Positions 8,301-16,302 of a stretch of DNA of 64,000 nucleotides are shown piece after piece. Within the stretch, counting starts at the first letter, position 1. The number at the start of each line of letters is the position of its first letter. The notes beneath the pieces were generated by a model. That model was given only the letters and a program-made list of their open reading frames with translations. It ran no database searches and was not told the DNA's origin. Both the position numbers and the translations under genes were made by a program. Source of the stretch: Rhizobium sp. ICMP 5592 (GTDB lineage: Bacteria; Pseudomonadota; Alphaproteobacteria; Rhizobiales; Rhizobiaceae); assembly GCF_009498525.1 (NCBI RefSeq), contig NZ_QSNT01000009.1, positions 104,631 to 168,630 on the forward strand. The letters run 5' to 3'.

Positions 8301-10407
8301 CCTCCAGCGCTCGGACATTGCGCTCGTAGACTGGATCAAGCGACGCGGCTGCTTCGGCGACCACGAGCTTGGTGCGGACCGAACCGGAGAGATAGGCGTC
8401 AGAGGTCTGCCAGGAGCCATCGGCGGGATCGCGGAAGATGGCGTCACCGAGTTCGTCGATCACAGCATCCGGATCACGGTGCAGCAGCTCGGCAATATGC
8501 TCGGGATCAACGCGGCCCCGCTCGTTGAGAACAACGGCGAGCGCATCGGCTGCCGAGGTTATGACCGGCGGCGCGGGAGGAGAAATCACCCGCTCGGAGA
8601 AGATCGGACCGGGCTTCGCCGTATCGGTTTCGAGGTCGTAGTCCTCGATCGAGGCCACCAGCCAGCAATCGGGATCGTCCAGGAACGGCTGGAGATTGGA
8701 CCGGCGATGGGTTTCGCGGACCTCGCCGCTTTCCTCATCCTCCGAGAGCGAAACCGTCGTATGGTTGATCGGCCCGAAGTCTCGGACGAAACTCGACCAG
8801 GCGATACGCAGCCGAACCTGCAGATCCCGCCACGGCTGGTCGCGTTCCTGCGCTTTCAGCACCTCGCGCACGGCGTCGCGGATCGGAACCAGCTTCTTGA
8901 TGATCCGGACATGCTTTTCGGACACGCCTTCGCCTGACCTGCCTTTCCGCACCGAAACCGCCAGCGGTGCACCGTCGATCATTTGCATGAGACCGTGGCG
9001 GTTATTGATGAAGAAGCTGCCCTCGCGGACCTTGTCGTTGCCGGAGTGGAGCTCGACGATCTCGCCCAGTTCCTCTTCCAGATCGATGTCGATCCGCGAC
9101 GGCTCGCCGTCATACAGATCCTCCGGAAGAAGAGCGATCACGGCCTTCAGTGCCATTTCGAGATCTTCATCGGCGCGTGGCCGGCACGTATAGGTCTCGC
9201 CGAACGGGCCAGACGTTAGGGCGTGCTCGCCAAGCACGAGATCCGGGTGCCGCGCGAACCAGCGGTTCACGCGGATTGCACCGTCGTCGGATGTGGCCGG
9301 GCGCACCTCCTCCAGATCGAGCCACGACAGCTCGCCCTCCGGCTCGGCGATCCGGCGCTTGCGGAAGAACAGGATGTCCACCACTACGTCCGTGCCGGCA
9401 TCTGCCCGGAAGCTGCCCTCGGGCAGGCGGACGGCGGCGATCAGATCGGCGGATCTGGCGATATGCTCGCGGGCCGTCGCGTCCGCCTTGTCCATCGTGC
9501 CCGAACTCGTGACGAAAGCGGCGAGTGCGCCAGGCTTCAAGAGATCGATCGACCGGGCGATGAAGTAGTCGTGCAGCCGGAGACCGAGCGGACGGTACTG
9601 CCGATCCGAGCGAACCGTTCGATCGGAGAAGGGCGGGTTGCCGATGGCGAGATCATAGATCGCGTTGAGATCGGTGTGCGCGAAGTCGGCGTTGATGACG
9701 CGGGCCTTCGGTTGAAGCAGCCGGGCAATCCGTGCCGTCACTGGATCGAGTTCGATTCCGGTAACATGGCTGGTATCCCTGAGAGCTGTTGGCATCAGCG
9801 CCGGAAACAGGCCCGTGCCGATTCCCGGCTCCAGCACGCGGCCCCCGCGCCATCCGAGCCGCCGCAAGCCCGCCCAGATCGCGCGGACGATGAACTCGGG
9901 AGTGAAGTGAGCATACTGGGTGCAGCGCGCCAGCGAAGCATAGTCGGTTTCGGTGACGGCACTTTCCAGCGAACTGCCGAGGTCGTCCCAGCCTTCCCGG
10001 AAATCGACTTCGCCCGGACGCCGGAACATGCCGTTCGCGAGTTCAGATGCGCCAAAACCGGTGAAGCGGATCAGCCTCGCCTGCTCGTCACGGGTGGCGG
10101 GTCGATCCTGTTTTTCGACTTCGTTGGCGGTCAGGATGGCCGCAAGATTCGCCTTTGCCCTTTGCTTCCAGTCGATCGCAAGTCCGCGATCGCTATCGTC
10201 GAGATAGAAGTTGGCTCGCCCGCCTTGTGTCCGCGGCGCCGGCCGCTTCGCGGCTGTCAGAGCGGATGCCGGCGTAGGGGAGGACGGCGGCGGATCGGGA
10301 TCGTCGTCGTTGGCGTTGAAACCGCCAAACGCGGTGACGCCCAAGCCAAGCCCGGACGACAATGCGCTGCTTCCGAACATATCGAGGGTGAAGGGATCAT
10401 TGGACAT
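5308..10407 (-). CDS. giant N6-adenine methylase / SNF2-like helicase fusion (1,699 aa)
   Basis: This is a very large cytoplasmic protein with a DNA adenine methyltransferase half followed by a superfamily-2 helicase half. The SAM-binding loop LEPGIGTGLFP lies at about residues 192-202 and the catalytic NPPF at 257-260. The helicase Walker A GAGKT is at 893-897 (HAVGAGKTMTMAAA), the Walker B-type VDEAQE at about 1049-1054, and motif VI QREGRIVRQGN near 1398. The C-terminal 250 residues are coiled-coil-like and rich in Arg and Glu. The architecture resembles phage P1 DarB and other defence-evasion methylase-helicases, and such proteins are common on rhizobial plasmids. There is no restriction-nuclease motif, so a role in protecting or licensing incoming plasmid DNA is plausible but inferred. 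It is followed by a terminator at 5111. Confidence 0.9.
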   Translation of the reverse strand: MSNDPFTLDMFGSSALSSGLGLGVTAFGGFNANDDDPDPPPSSPTPASALTAAKRPAPRTQGGRANFYLDDSDRGLAIDWKQRAKANLAAILTANEVEKQDRPATRDEQARLIRFTGFGASELANGMFRRPGEVDFREGWDDLGSSLESAVTETDYASLARCTQYAHFTPEFIVRAIWAGLRRLGWRGGRVLEPGIGTGLFPALMPTALRDTSHVTGIELDPVTARIARLLQPKARVINADFAHTDLNAIYDLAIGNPPFSDRTVRSDRQYRPLGLRLHDYFIARSIDLLKPGALAAFVTSSGTMDKADATAREHIARSADLIAAVRLPEGSFRADAGTDVVVDILFFRKRRIAEPEGELSWLDLEEVRPATSDDGAIRVNRWFARHPDLVLGEHALTSGPFGETYTCRPRADEDLEMALKAVIALLPEDLYDGEPSRIDIDLEEELGEIVELHSGNDKVREGSFFINNRHGLMQMIDGAPLAVSVRKGRSGEGVSEKHVRIIKKLVPIRDAVREVLKAQERDQPWRDLQVRLRIAWSSFVRDFGPINHTTVSLSEDEESGEVRETHRRSNLQPFLDDPDCWLVASIEDYDLETDTAKPGPIFSERVISPPAPPVITSAADALAVVLNERGRVDPEHIAELLHRDPDAVIDELGDAIFRDPADGSWQTSDAYLSGSVRTKLVVAEAAASLDPVYERNVRALEDVQPADLRPSDITARLGAPWIPAADVVAFVKETMDVDIRIHHMPELGSWTVEARQLGYNATGTSEWGTARRHAGELLADALNSRVPQIFDVFKDVGGERRVLNVVDTEAARDKLQKIKTAFQAWVWNDPDRTDRLARVYNDRFNNIAPQQFDGSHLKLPGASDAFVLYGHQKRGIWRIISSGSTYLAHAVGAGKTMTMAAAIMEQRRLGLIAKAMLVVPCHCLAQAAREFLALYPNARILVADETNFTKDKRARFLSRAATATWDAVIITHSAFRFIAVPSAFESQMIHDELELYEDLLTKVDSEDRVSRKRLERLKEGLQERLEALSTRKDDLLNISEIGIDQIIVDEAQEFRKLSFATNMSTLKGIDPNGSQRAWDLYVKSRYIETKNPGRALVLASGTPITNTLGEMFSIQRLLGHEALRERGLHEFDAWASTFGDTTTELEIQPSGKYKPVSRFASFVNVPELIAMFRSFADVVMPEDLKQYVKVPALSTGRRQILTAQPTAAFKLYQQILDSRIKAIEMREGPARPGDDILLSVITDGRHAAIDLRLVIPANDNEPDNKLNLLIENAFRIWKETSGNTYLRRDGKPYEIAGAAQMIFSDLGTINVEKTRGFSAYRWIRDELIRLGVPASQIAYIQDFKKTEAKQRLFGDVRSGKVRFLIGSSEMMGTGVNAQLRLKALHHLDVPWLPSQIEQREGRIVRQGNQHDIVDIFAYATQGSLDASMWQNNERKARFIAAALSGDTSIRRLDDLGEGQANQFAMAKAIASGDERLMQKAGLEADIARLERLRVAHDDDLFAVRRQVRDAERDVEISIRRIGEIGKDIARLVPTARDAFTMTVTGVSYDERKEAGRALMKEILTLVQLQQEGEMVIASIGGFDLVYNGERFGKSEGYRYTTMLQRTGADYEIDLAVTVTPLGAVSRLEHALDDFDGERERYGQRLEEARRRLASYQSRQGGDFAFASELAEKRRQLREVEAELAAEAREAGAFAREAA

Positions 10408-10528
10408 TCAAAACTCCTTTTCGAAGATGTGCGCCAGCGCCCACGAGACAGGGCTCGCGGTTGCGAAGGCGGATGAAAATGAGGTGAGCGAATTTGGACC
10501 TGGTTCGTCCGGCTGCAGCGATCGCGAG

Positions 10529-10930
10529 CTACAAGCGCGTGATTACGGAGAGCTGCATGGTTTCCGGCGTAAACTCCGCCCGCAAATGCGTGGCTTTCGG
10601 GGTAGCAGTGAGCACGGCCTCAAGGCTCTCGCTACCGATGAAAACGATGCCGTCATCTCCCCCGAAATACCGGCGCTTGTACTGCCAGCTGTCCGGATTG
10701 ATCTTCGGATCGCACTCCTCGGCGTAGATCACGAGTGCTTTCTGGCCATCCGCCAATTTGCCGTTGGAAAGCAGATAAACGCCTTCGTCGCCGACGATCC
10801 ACAGACCGGGCCATTCGTCCCTACCCGGGAGGAGTCCATAGTGCGGATTGCGGAAGCCGCCATTGGCTACCGCGTCGGTACGTCCGCGCGCGATCACCGC
10901 ACGGACCTCGATCACGCTGAAAGTGAACAT
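10529..10930 (-). CDS. DUF3085-like plasmid protein
   Basis: This 133-residue soluble protein (starting MFTFSVIEVRAVIARGRTDA) has a conserved-looking core with GLLPGRDEWPGLWIVGDEGV and LVIYAEECDP. From memory this matches DUF3085, a small family found on rhizobial plasmids; no function is known. It has no signal peptide or membrane segment. It lies 10 bp downstream of the DUF1419-like gene and upstream of the methylase/helicase, so all three are probably co-transcribed. Alternative: an uncharacterised antirestriction-type accessory protein, for which I see no direct evidence. Confidence 0.7.
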   Translation of the reverse strand: MFTFSVIEVRAVIARGRTDAVANGGFRNPHYGLLPGRDEWPGLWIVGDEGVYLLSNGKLADGQKALVIYAEECDPKINPDSWQYKRRYFGGDDGIVFIGSESLEAVLTATPKATHLRAEFTPETMQLSVITRL

Positions 10931-10940
10931 GGCCTCCTCC

Positions 10941-11546
10941 TCACGCGGCGATCGGGAAGGGGAGGTGGCGAAGATGCACCGGCAGCTTTGCAGCGATCTC
11001 CTCGTCGGTGAGTTCGTCGAGCAGCTTCAGGAAGGTGCCCTCGTTGCCGCCATAGAGCGTGATGGTACGCCGACCACGCATCTCCTTTGGCCAGCGGTCT
11101 CCGGCGTAGCCGCGATAATCATCGGCAGTCGTGCTCCAGATATGCTCGAGCCGCTCATCCCGCGTCATGGCCCGCATCGGACGGCTTTCGCGCTCGATGA
11201 TCGCGACGCGCATCGTTTCAACGAATGCCTTGTCGGAAAGATCGCAATAGCCATGGAAATATCGGATCGCGGCGTCGATCCTGAGCGCGAAGAACACTGA
11301 TGTCACCGAGCCGGTCATGAATTCGCGCATGGCAAACATCGCCCCCCGGATCCACAATGGCGGCAGGATCTCGAACATGTAGTGATGCTCGGTCTCGCCG
11401 ATCTCGAACCATTCGCCAGAGTAGAACGGCGCGGCATCACCGTCCCAATGGTTCGGGCGCTGCGCGTGGCGGTCGAACATGCGGAACATCTGCTGGCGGC
11501 TTGCGACGCCCTGAAAAACCTTGGCGGTTGCGGGAGAGGGGATCAT
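10941..11546 (-). CDS. DUF1419-like plasmid protein
   Basis: This 201-residue soluble protein begins MIPSPATAKVFQGVASRQQM and contains RMFDRHAQRPNHWDGDAAPF and a Tyr/His-rich segment (GETEHHYMFEILPPLWIRG) that I recall from DUF1419 of Rhizobium and Agrobacterium plasmids. The biochemical role is unknown. It is longer than the short (about 110 aa) DUF1419 proteins; the extra C-terminal part reads as a basic helical extension. It sits in the minus-strand backbone block between the Toprim protein and the DUF3085-like protein. Confidence 0.7.
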   Translation of the reverse strand: MIPSPATAKVFQGVASRQQMFRMFDRHAQRPNHWDGDAAPFYSGEWFEIGETEHHYMFEILPPLWIRGAMFAMREFMTGSVTSVFFALRIDAAIRYFHGYCDLSDKAFVETMRVAIIERESRPMRAMTRDERLEHIWSTTADDYRGYAGDRWPKEMRGRRTITLYGGNEGTFLKLLDELTDEEIAAKLPVHLRHLPFPIAA

Positions 11547-11610
11547 CTGCGGCTCCTTGCGCGTTTTCGGACCGAAGTGCGGCGCCGTCCTCTCGACCTC
11601 GCCATCCTCT

Positions 11611-12639
11611 TCAGTCCTTCATGACCCCTTCCGAGCCGCCGGCATCGCGACCGGCCGGGTCAAGGGCCGGCTCCGCCGGGCGAAGCCTCCCTTGACGCGG
11701 GCGGTGCGAATGCGGCACGCCTCTTTCCTTTCTTTCCCGTTTTTGCTTTTCCCCGATTTTCAGGGTCGCGTTCCAATCCTCCTCGGGCGGGCGCAGCCGC
11801 GTCCAGTCGCACCCGGCGTCCTCGGCCAGCGCCCGCAACCGCTCGGCAAACAGATCCCCTTGTGCATTGGCGTCCGTCGCCGCGAGCAGCCGGGCGTCAG
11901 GTCGGGAGGCCAGTTCCCGCAGCGCGGCTTGCGTGGCCGGCGACCATCCACCGCCGGTGCTGAGATATAGCGTGCCGTCGCGCAACCCCTCGATCGCCGC
12001 AAGGCTCATGGCATCGATCGCGGCTTCAGTGACGGCCAGGCGCAACGCAGTATCCAACCCGATACGGAAGAGAACCTTCGTTCCCCCGGAGGCGAACCCC
12101 CGGTATTGTGGTCCGCGCGCCTCCCATCCGGTCACAACTCCGGCATTGTCCGTATGAGCTGCCCACATGCTGCCATAGGGGCCTTCCCGAAGCAGGTCGG
12201 CGTTGATCGCCGCATGGAGCAAAGGCGCCGGCAGCCAGCGCTCACTATTAAGGTAGCGCCATGTCGATGATCCGGGCCATGGGCGGCGGCGCGCCCGCCA
12301 ACGCTCAGGAAGAGAGAGGTCGCATCCTCCACCATGCCTCGGAGAGTGCCACTCCGGCTCTTTGATCTCAAAACCGACGAGGTCCGCGACCCTTGCGGCG
12401 CCTTCGAGAAAACCGACATGATCGAGATGCTCGACGAGCCCGAACACATCGCCTTTCGCATCGCTGAGCGGATCGAACCATCCGCGCCCGTCATGCGTGA
12501 CGATAATAATTTCACTGCCACGGCGAAACTTGATCGCCCGCCGGGTGCTTTCCTTGATGTCGATGGCGAACCTCGCCTGTTCAAGAACGGCCGCGCAGCT
12601 TACCCGTTCGCGCAGCGCCTCTATCTCTCTTCTCTTCAT
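11611..12639 (-). CDS. DUF3991/Toprim domain DNA primase-like protein
   Basis: The product is a 342-residue protein. I place the start at 12639 because the family usually opens with an EIEALR..VSC helix, as here (MKRREIEALRERVSCAAVLE). An ATG at 12672 is also possible and has an acceptable ribosome site. The N-terminal 130 residues look like the DUF3991 zinc-finger/primase-associated part (GRGWFDPLSDAKGDVFGLVE). The Toprim fold follows, with the acidic VTEAAIDAMSL block and the LLAATDANAQGD strand that would hold the metal-binding acids. Such proteins resemble plasmid or phage primases and TraC-like proteins. The C-terminus is basic and probably disordered. Confidence 0.8.
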   Translation of the reverse strand: MKRREIEALRERVSCAAVLEQARFAIDIKESTRRAIKFRRGSEIIIVTHDGRGWFDPLSDAKGDVFGLVEHLDHVGFLEGAARVADLVGFEIKEPEWHSPRHGGGCDLSLPERWRARRRPWPGSSTWRYLNSERWLPAPLLHAAINADLLREGPYGSMWAAHTDNAGVVTGWEARGPQYRGFASGGTKVLFRIGLDTALRLAVTEAAIDAMSLAAIEGLRDGTLYLSTGGGWSPATQAALRELASRPDARLLAATDANAQGDLFAERLRALAEDAGCDWTRLRPPEEDWNATLKIGEKQKRERKERGVPHSHRPRQGRLRPAEPALDPAGRDAGGSEGVMKD

Positions 12640-12841
12640 TTTATTTCCGATCGCCCAGCGATCGGCCTCCATTGCCTTTTCTTGCCCGTCGTTTCACGGG
12701 CACCTTTCGGCCAGCCGCGAAGAGCAAAGGCGGCAAGGGCGCGGCTGGCAATTGTCGGATCATGCAATGCCAGCTCAGCCGCGGCGAAGCCTCCCTTGCG
12801 GCCTGCAGCTCGCGAGTGGCACGCCAAAGGCAGTGGCCGGC

Positions 12842-13018
12842 TCAATGAGCCGGCCAGGGAAAAAACTCATGCACGATCGCAAGATCGTCGTCGGCGTCGA
12901 TCTCGTCAGAGGGAAGGACGCCGTACTCGCCATCGACCTTGAAGACGGTCACCGGGACCATCAGGTCGCGGGAAAGCTGAAAGGCATGGGACTGTGCGAG
13001 GGAAAGATCGTGCGACAT
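12842..13018 (-). CDS. small hypothetical plasmid protein (58 aa)
   Basis: The ATG at 13018 (MSHDLSLAQSHAFQLSRDLM) has a GGTGGAG ribosome site about eight bases upstream and is preferred over a longer in-frame start at 13093, whose leader is Pro/Gly-rich and unsupported. The 58-residue product has an acidic middle (SDEIDADDDLAIVHEFFPW). No family is recognised. It is first in the minus-strand backbone block, 200 bp upstream of the Toprim gene, and marks the right edge of the plasmid-type genes. Confidence 0.55.
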   Translation of the reverse strand: MSHDLSLAQSHAFQLSRDLMVPVTVFKVDGEYGVLPSDEIDADDDLAIVHEFFPWPAH

Positions 13019-13388
13019 TTGAGAGGCTCCACCGGGAGCGGGCCAATTCCCGCTCGATGGCTCCTCAAAAGGCTCGGGTCCGGGCGCGATCACCGCGACG
13101 GCAAAGCCATAGCGGCCGCAGCTTGCTAGCGGACCCCTTGCGGGTTGATCGTGGAAGATCCGGAACCGGGCCAGGACGCCATCAAAAGAGAGCGGGATTG
13201 GTTTGCTTCCGCTGTGGACTCAGATTTTCCGCACTGCATTCACGCTTGTGTCGGCTCCTCACCGTCGCCCGCAGCAGAACGATTGCTTCCGTTTTCCAAA
13301 CCGACGGCAAGGTCCGCACCATCGGCTGCCACGCCGATATCGCGGCAAAAGTTGCATAAAAGAAGAGCCCTAGCCAGCAGCTGGGCGT
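13019..13388. other. intergenic region, no gene recognised
   Basis: This is the boundary between the plasmid-backbone block and the catabolic block. Nothing recognisable is encoded apart from the aspartate ammonia-lyase remnant immediately to its right. The part nearest 13019 should contain the promoter for the small gene at 13018. The loss of backbone-type genes and the appearance of a gene fragment make this a likely recombination boundary. Confidence 0.4.
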
Positions 13389-13511
13389 GTCAGAAATACG
13401 CTGTCCCGAGCTCTGAAAGTTTTCTACAGCGCGCTACGTGTGCACGCCGCAATAGGCCTCGACCGGAACAGGGCGATCGCCAATCAGGTCGTGTTCGGTG
13501 GGCAAGGTCAT
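13389..13511 (-). pseudogene. aspartate ammonia-lyase N-terminal remnant
   Basis: The minus strand reads MTLPTEHDLIGDRPVPVEAY, then CGVHT, a TAG stop, and in the same frame RAVENFQSSGQRISD. This matches the N-terminus of AspA/fumarase-type lyases (EHDLLG-x-x-VP-x-x-AYYGVHTLRAVENFPISG), with the usual Leu codon after GVHT changed to a stop. After ISD the similarity is lost and the remaining 400-odd residues are absent, so this is a dead 5' fragment. It sits just downstream of the AbgB-like gene; an ammonia-lyase would have fitted an amino-acid or peptide breakdown operon. Confidence 0.7.
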
Positions 13512-13532
13512 CGGTTCGACCCTTGAAGAAGA

Positions 13533-13552
13533 GCAGGGCCGTTAAGCCCTGC
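13533..13552 (-). terminator. hairpin terminator of the amidohydrolase operon
   Basis: A perfect 7-bp stem (GCAGGGC at 13533-13539 with GCCCTGC at 13546-13552) and a six-base loop lie eight bases past the amidohydrolase stop. On the minus strand the stem is followed by TCTTCTTC, a pyrimidine-rich but imperfect U tract. It probably ends the MFS-amidohydrolase transcript. Confidence 0.65.
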
Positions 13553-13559
13553 CGAAGAT

Positions 13560-14951
13560 TCAGCGCAAACGTTGCGGCATCGCTTCCGCAGGGATCAATG
13601 ACAGATAGCTTTCGCCGCCCAACTGCTCGCGATGCTCTTTTTTCGCGGCGACGACCAACGCTGGATCGATCATTGCCCGCACTGCGGAGGCGGCCATGAC
13701 CTTGCCGGCCTGCAGCATCCCCTTGTGCGCATAGCCAGAGGTCCCCTGTGCAACCATTTGCCAGGTATGGGGCGGCGTGCCGTGGGCCTCGGTCGCGACA
13801 TAAACCTGCCCGGTCGGGACAAGCCAGCTCACGTCGCCTACATCGGTCGAGCCATGCAGGAACGTCGGTTCTTCCTGGAACGGGTTCAGGTCTTCCGACA
13901 GAATCTTGCCGCGTTTGGCGATCCGCTTCTGCGCCTCGGCCGGGAAGGTTTTCTGGATACTCCCTGCGAAATCCTTTTCACTGTTGGAGAAGCCGGCGAC
14001 ACCAAGCTTTTCGAACTCCTGATGCATCATCCGTGCAAGTGTCACGTTTGGTACCAGGTCGGCGGAAGCCGCGTCGAACGTGATCTCCAGCTCGGTCCCG
14101 GTCATCAGCGCCGCGCCGCGTGCAACATCTTTCACCCTCTCGGTAATGTCGCGGACTTGGTCCATTCGGGGGGCGCGCACTTTGTAGAGCACCTGTGCCT
14201 GCGACTGCACGACATTCGGCGCCCGTCCACCCGTGTCGGTGATCGCGTAGTGGATGCGGCCGTCCTGAAGGATGTGCTCGCGCAGATAGTTGGAACCGAC
14301 ATTGGTCAGCTCGACGGCATCCAGCGCGGAGCGACCTAGATGCGGCTCGAACCCGGCATGCGCGCTGGTGCCGCGGAAGGTGAAGTAGAGCTGGTTCGTC
14401 GCCAGCATCCGCGCGTTGTAGGCAAGGTTTTCGTCCCACGGGTGCCAAGTGAAGGCCACGTCAACATCCGCGAACAGCCCCTCGCGCGCCATATATGCTT
14501 TGCCTCCGCCGCCTTCCTCGGCCGGGCAGCCGTAGTAGCGAATCGTGCCGTCGAAGCTCAACTCGTCCTTGCAGGCCTTCAGCGCGAGAATCGCCGCCAG
14601 CGCGCCGGTGCCCAGCAGGTTGTGACCACACCCATGGCCATTTCCGCCCTCGACGATGGGATCGTGGCTTGCGACGCCGCTATGTTGGCTAAGACCGGTC
14701 AATGCATCGAACTCGCCGAGGATGGCGACGACCGGGTGCCCCTCGCCATAGCTGGCGACGAAGGCGGTTTCGATATTGCCCGCGTTGCGCGTGACCGCGA
14801 AGCCCGCCTTTTCCAACTCGTCCGCCAGAAGGGCCGCGGACTTCGTCTCTTCATAGCGAATCTCGGCGAAGGACCAGATGGCGTCCGAGACGGATTTCAG
14901 ATTTTCCGCATGCGCCGCGACGGTGCGCTCGATGATGTTGATATAGGTCAT
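13560..14951 (-). CDS. M20-family amidohydrolase, AbgB-like
   Basis: This cytoplasmic zinc-type peptidase-fold hydrolase of 463 residues is close in organisation to the p-aminobenzoyl-glutamate hydrolase subunit B. The metal site is visible as GNGHGCGHNLLG (about residues 102-113), PAEEGGGGKAYM (about 141-152) and TWHPWDE (about 168-174). The dimerisation-lid region with TSAHAGFEPHLGRSALDAVE follows. AbgB normally works with AbgA, and no abgA is seen here, so the enzyme may act alone on another N-acyl or amide-linked aromatic amino acid. Only 9 bp separate it from the upstream MFS gene, indicating one operon for import and cleavage of the same compound. Confidence 0.85.
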   Translation of the reverse strand: MTYINIIERTVAAHAENLKSVSDAIWSFAEIRYEETKSAALLADELEKAGFAVTRNAGNIETAFVASYGEGHPVVAILGEFDALTGLSQHSGVASHDPIVEGGNGHGCGHNLLGTGALAAILALKACKDELSFDGTIRYYGCPAEEGGGGKAYMAREGLFADVDVAFTWHPWDENLAYNARMLATNQLYFTFRGTSAHAGFEPHLGRSALDAVELTNVGSNYLREHILQDGRIHYAITDTGGRAPNVVQSQAQVLYKVRAPRMDQVRDITERVKDVARGAALMTGTELEITFDAASADLVPNVTLARMMHQEFEKLGVAGFSNSEKDFAGSIQKTFPAEAQKRIAKRGKILSEDLNPFQEEPTFLHGSTDVGDVSWLVPTGQVYVATEAHGTPPHTWQMVAQGTSGYAHKGMLQAGKVMAASAVRAMIDPALVVAAKKEHREQLGGESYLSLIPAEAMPQRLR

Positions 14952-14960
14952 GGTCTTCCT

Positions 14961-16184
14961 TCAGGCGGTCTGTTCGACGATTTTTTTGCTGTGGATGGCA
15001 GGGAGGGTTGTGGCGATGCCGCAGACGATGACGGCGCAGCCGACGATGACCGAGAAGGCAATGCCGTAATTCTGGTCCGTTGCAGACAGGACTGCCCCAA
15101 TCAGCATGGGTGATGCAAACGAGCCAAGCTGTGCCAGAGAATTGATGAGGCCCGTGGCCGTCCCGATCGAATTCTGCGGGAAATGCTTCATGATGCTGAC
15201 GAAGACACTGATCGAGATCGCATTCAGGAAGACGTTCGATACCGACAGGTAGGCGAAGGCCAGCGGGATCGATTCCGCGTTTGCCATCAGGTAGATGAAC
15301 ACTGCCGACACAGCTGAGCCGATGCAGATGAGGTATTTCTCCTTCTGGTGGAAGAAGCGGTCAAGCAACCAGCCACAGGTAAGAAAGGAGACAAATCCCA
15401 GCGTCGGCGGGATCATCGAATAGGCGCCCATCTCCATCATGCTCATGCCCTTGACCTTCACCCAGTAGGATGGCAGCCAGGATTGCAGGCCCCAGAAGAC
15501 GATGTTGGTGAAGAAATAGACCGCCGCGATCTTCCAGGTCAGGGTGTTCTTCAGCAACCCGCCGATGCGCTGTTTTTCCGAAATCTTCGGGCCGGCGTCT
15601 TTGGCGACCAGAGTATCGGAGCGCGGCGGCATGATGCAGTACAACATTATCGCCAGGACAAGGCCGACAGCGCCCAGCGCGAAGAACATCAGGCGCCAGC
15701 TATAGAATGCGATCAACGAGGTGATGACGATTGAGCCGAGGGCGAAGCCGACAGATGCACCCGATTGCAGAACCGACTTGGCGCGCGCCATTTGGGTTTT
15801 TTCGAAATTCTCCGTAATGGCGACAGAGCCGCCTGCGGGGAAGATTGCTTCCCCTGCACCAGTGACGGCACGTGCTGCGGCCAATCCCACCGCGCTGGTC
15901 ACGGCACCCGAGACCACCGTGCCCAACGACCAGACGGCCACAGCCGAACTCAGTACCCGGCGCGAGCCCAGACGGTCTACGAGATAGCCCCCAATCAACT
16001 GCGTCATCGAATATGCAAGGAAGAAGGCACTTATGATCATGCCCTGATGATCCGGCGTCAGGCCAAATTCCTCGCTGATCGGAATGATCGCGATGTTGAT
16101 GGCGGTCTTGTCGAGAAAGCCAACGACCCAGCAGACAAACAGCATGCCGATGATGACGTGGCGACGCTTTATTGTAGAAATCAT
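14961..16184 (-). CDS. MFS transporter, anion:cation symporter type
   Basis: This is a 407-residue inner-membrane permease with 12 predicted hydrophobic helices. The start at 16184 (MISTIKRRHVIIGMLF) has an AAGGGAA site and fits the family. The first helix contains FLDKTAINIAIIPISEEFGL, typical of the ACS (anion:cation symporter) family of organic-acid carriers, and the loop between helices 2 and 3 carries GGYLVDRLGSRRVL, the MFS signature A. It lies directly upstream of the amidohydrolase and divergently from the GAF/PucR regulator, so it is likely to import that enzyme's substrate, such as an aromatic amide or dipeptide-like acid. Confidence 0.85.
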   Translation of the reverse strand: MISTIKRRHVIIGMLFVCWVVGFLDKTAINIAIIPISEEFGLTPDHQGMIISAFFLAYSMTQLIGGYLVDRLGSRRVLSSAVAVWSLGTVVSGAVTSAVGLAAARAVTGAGEAIFPAGGSVAITENFEKTQMARAKSVLQSGASVGFALGSIVITSLIAFYSWRLMFFALGAVGLVLAIMLYCIMPPRSDTLVAKDAGPKISEKQRIGGLLKNTLTWKIAAVYFFTNIVFWGLQSWLPSYWVKVKGMSMMEMGAYSMIPPTLGFVSFLTCGWLLDRFFHQKEKYLICIGSAVSAVFIYLMANAESIPLAFAYLSVSNVFLNAISISVFVSIMKHFPQNSIGTATGLINSLAQLGSFASPMLIGAVLSATDQNYGIAFSVIVGCAVIVCGIATTLPAIHSKKIVEQTA

Positions 16185-16224
16185 TTTCGCGGTTCCCTTT
16201 TTATTTTGGTTTTTAATGTTTGTG

Positions 16225-16236
16225 TCATCGCGATGA
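16225..16236. promoter_or_regulatory. palindrome in the divergent MFS/regulator promoter
   Basis: A perfect 12-bp palindrome, TCATCGCGATGA, lies in the 118-bp gap between the MFS start (16184) and the regulator start. A second short inverted repeat, TGTG-N4-CACA, lies at 16279-16290. Either could be the operator for the divergent PucR-type regulator. Confidence 0.4.
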
Positions 16237-16302
16237 AATTCATATGTTGAAGGCTCCATACGAATTCAGAATTTAGTGTGTGTTGTCACATGGAATGTTC
16301 GA

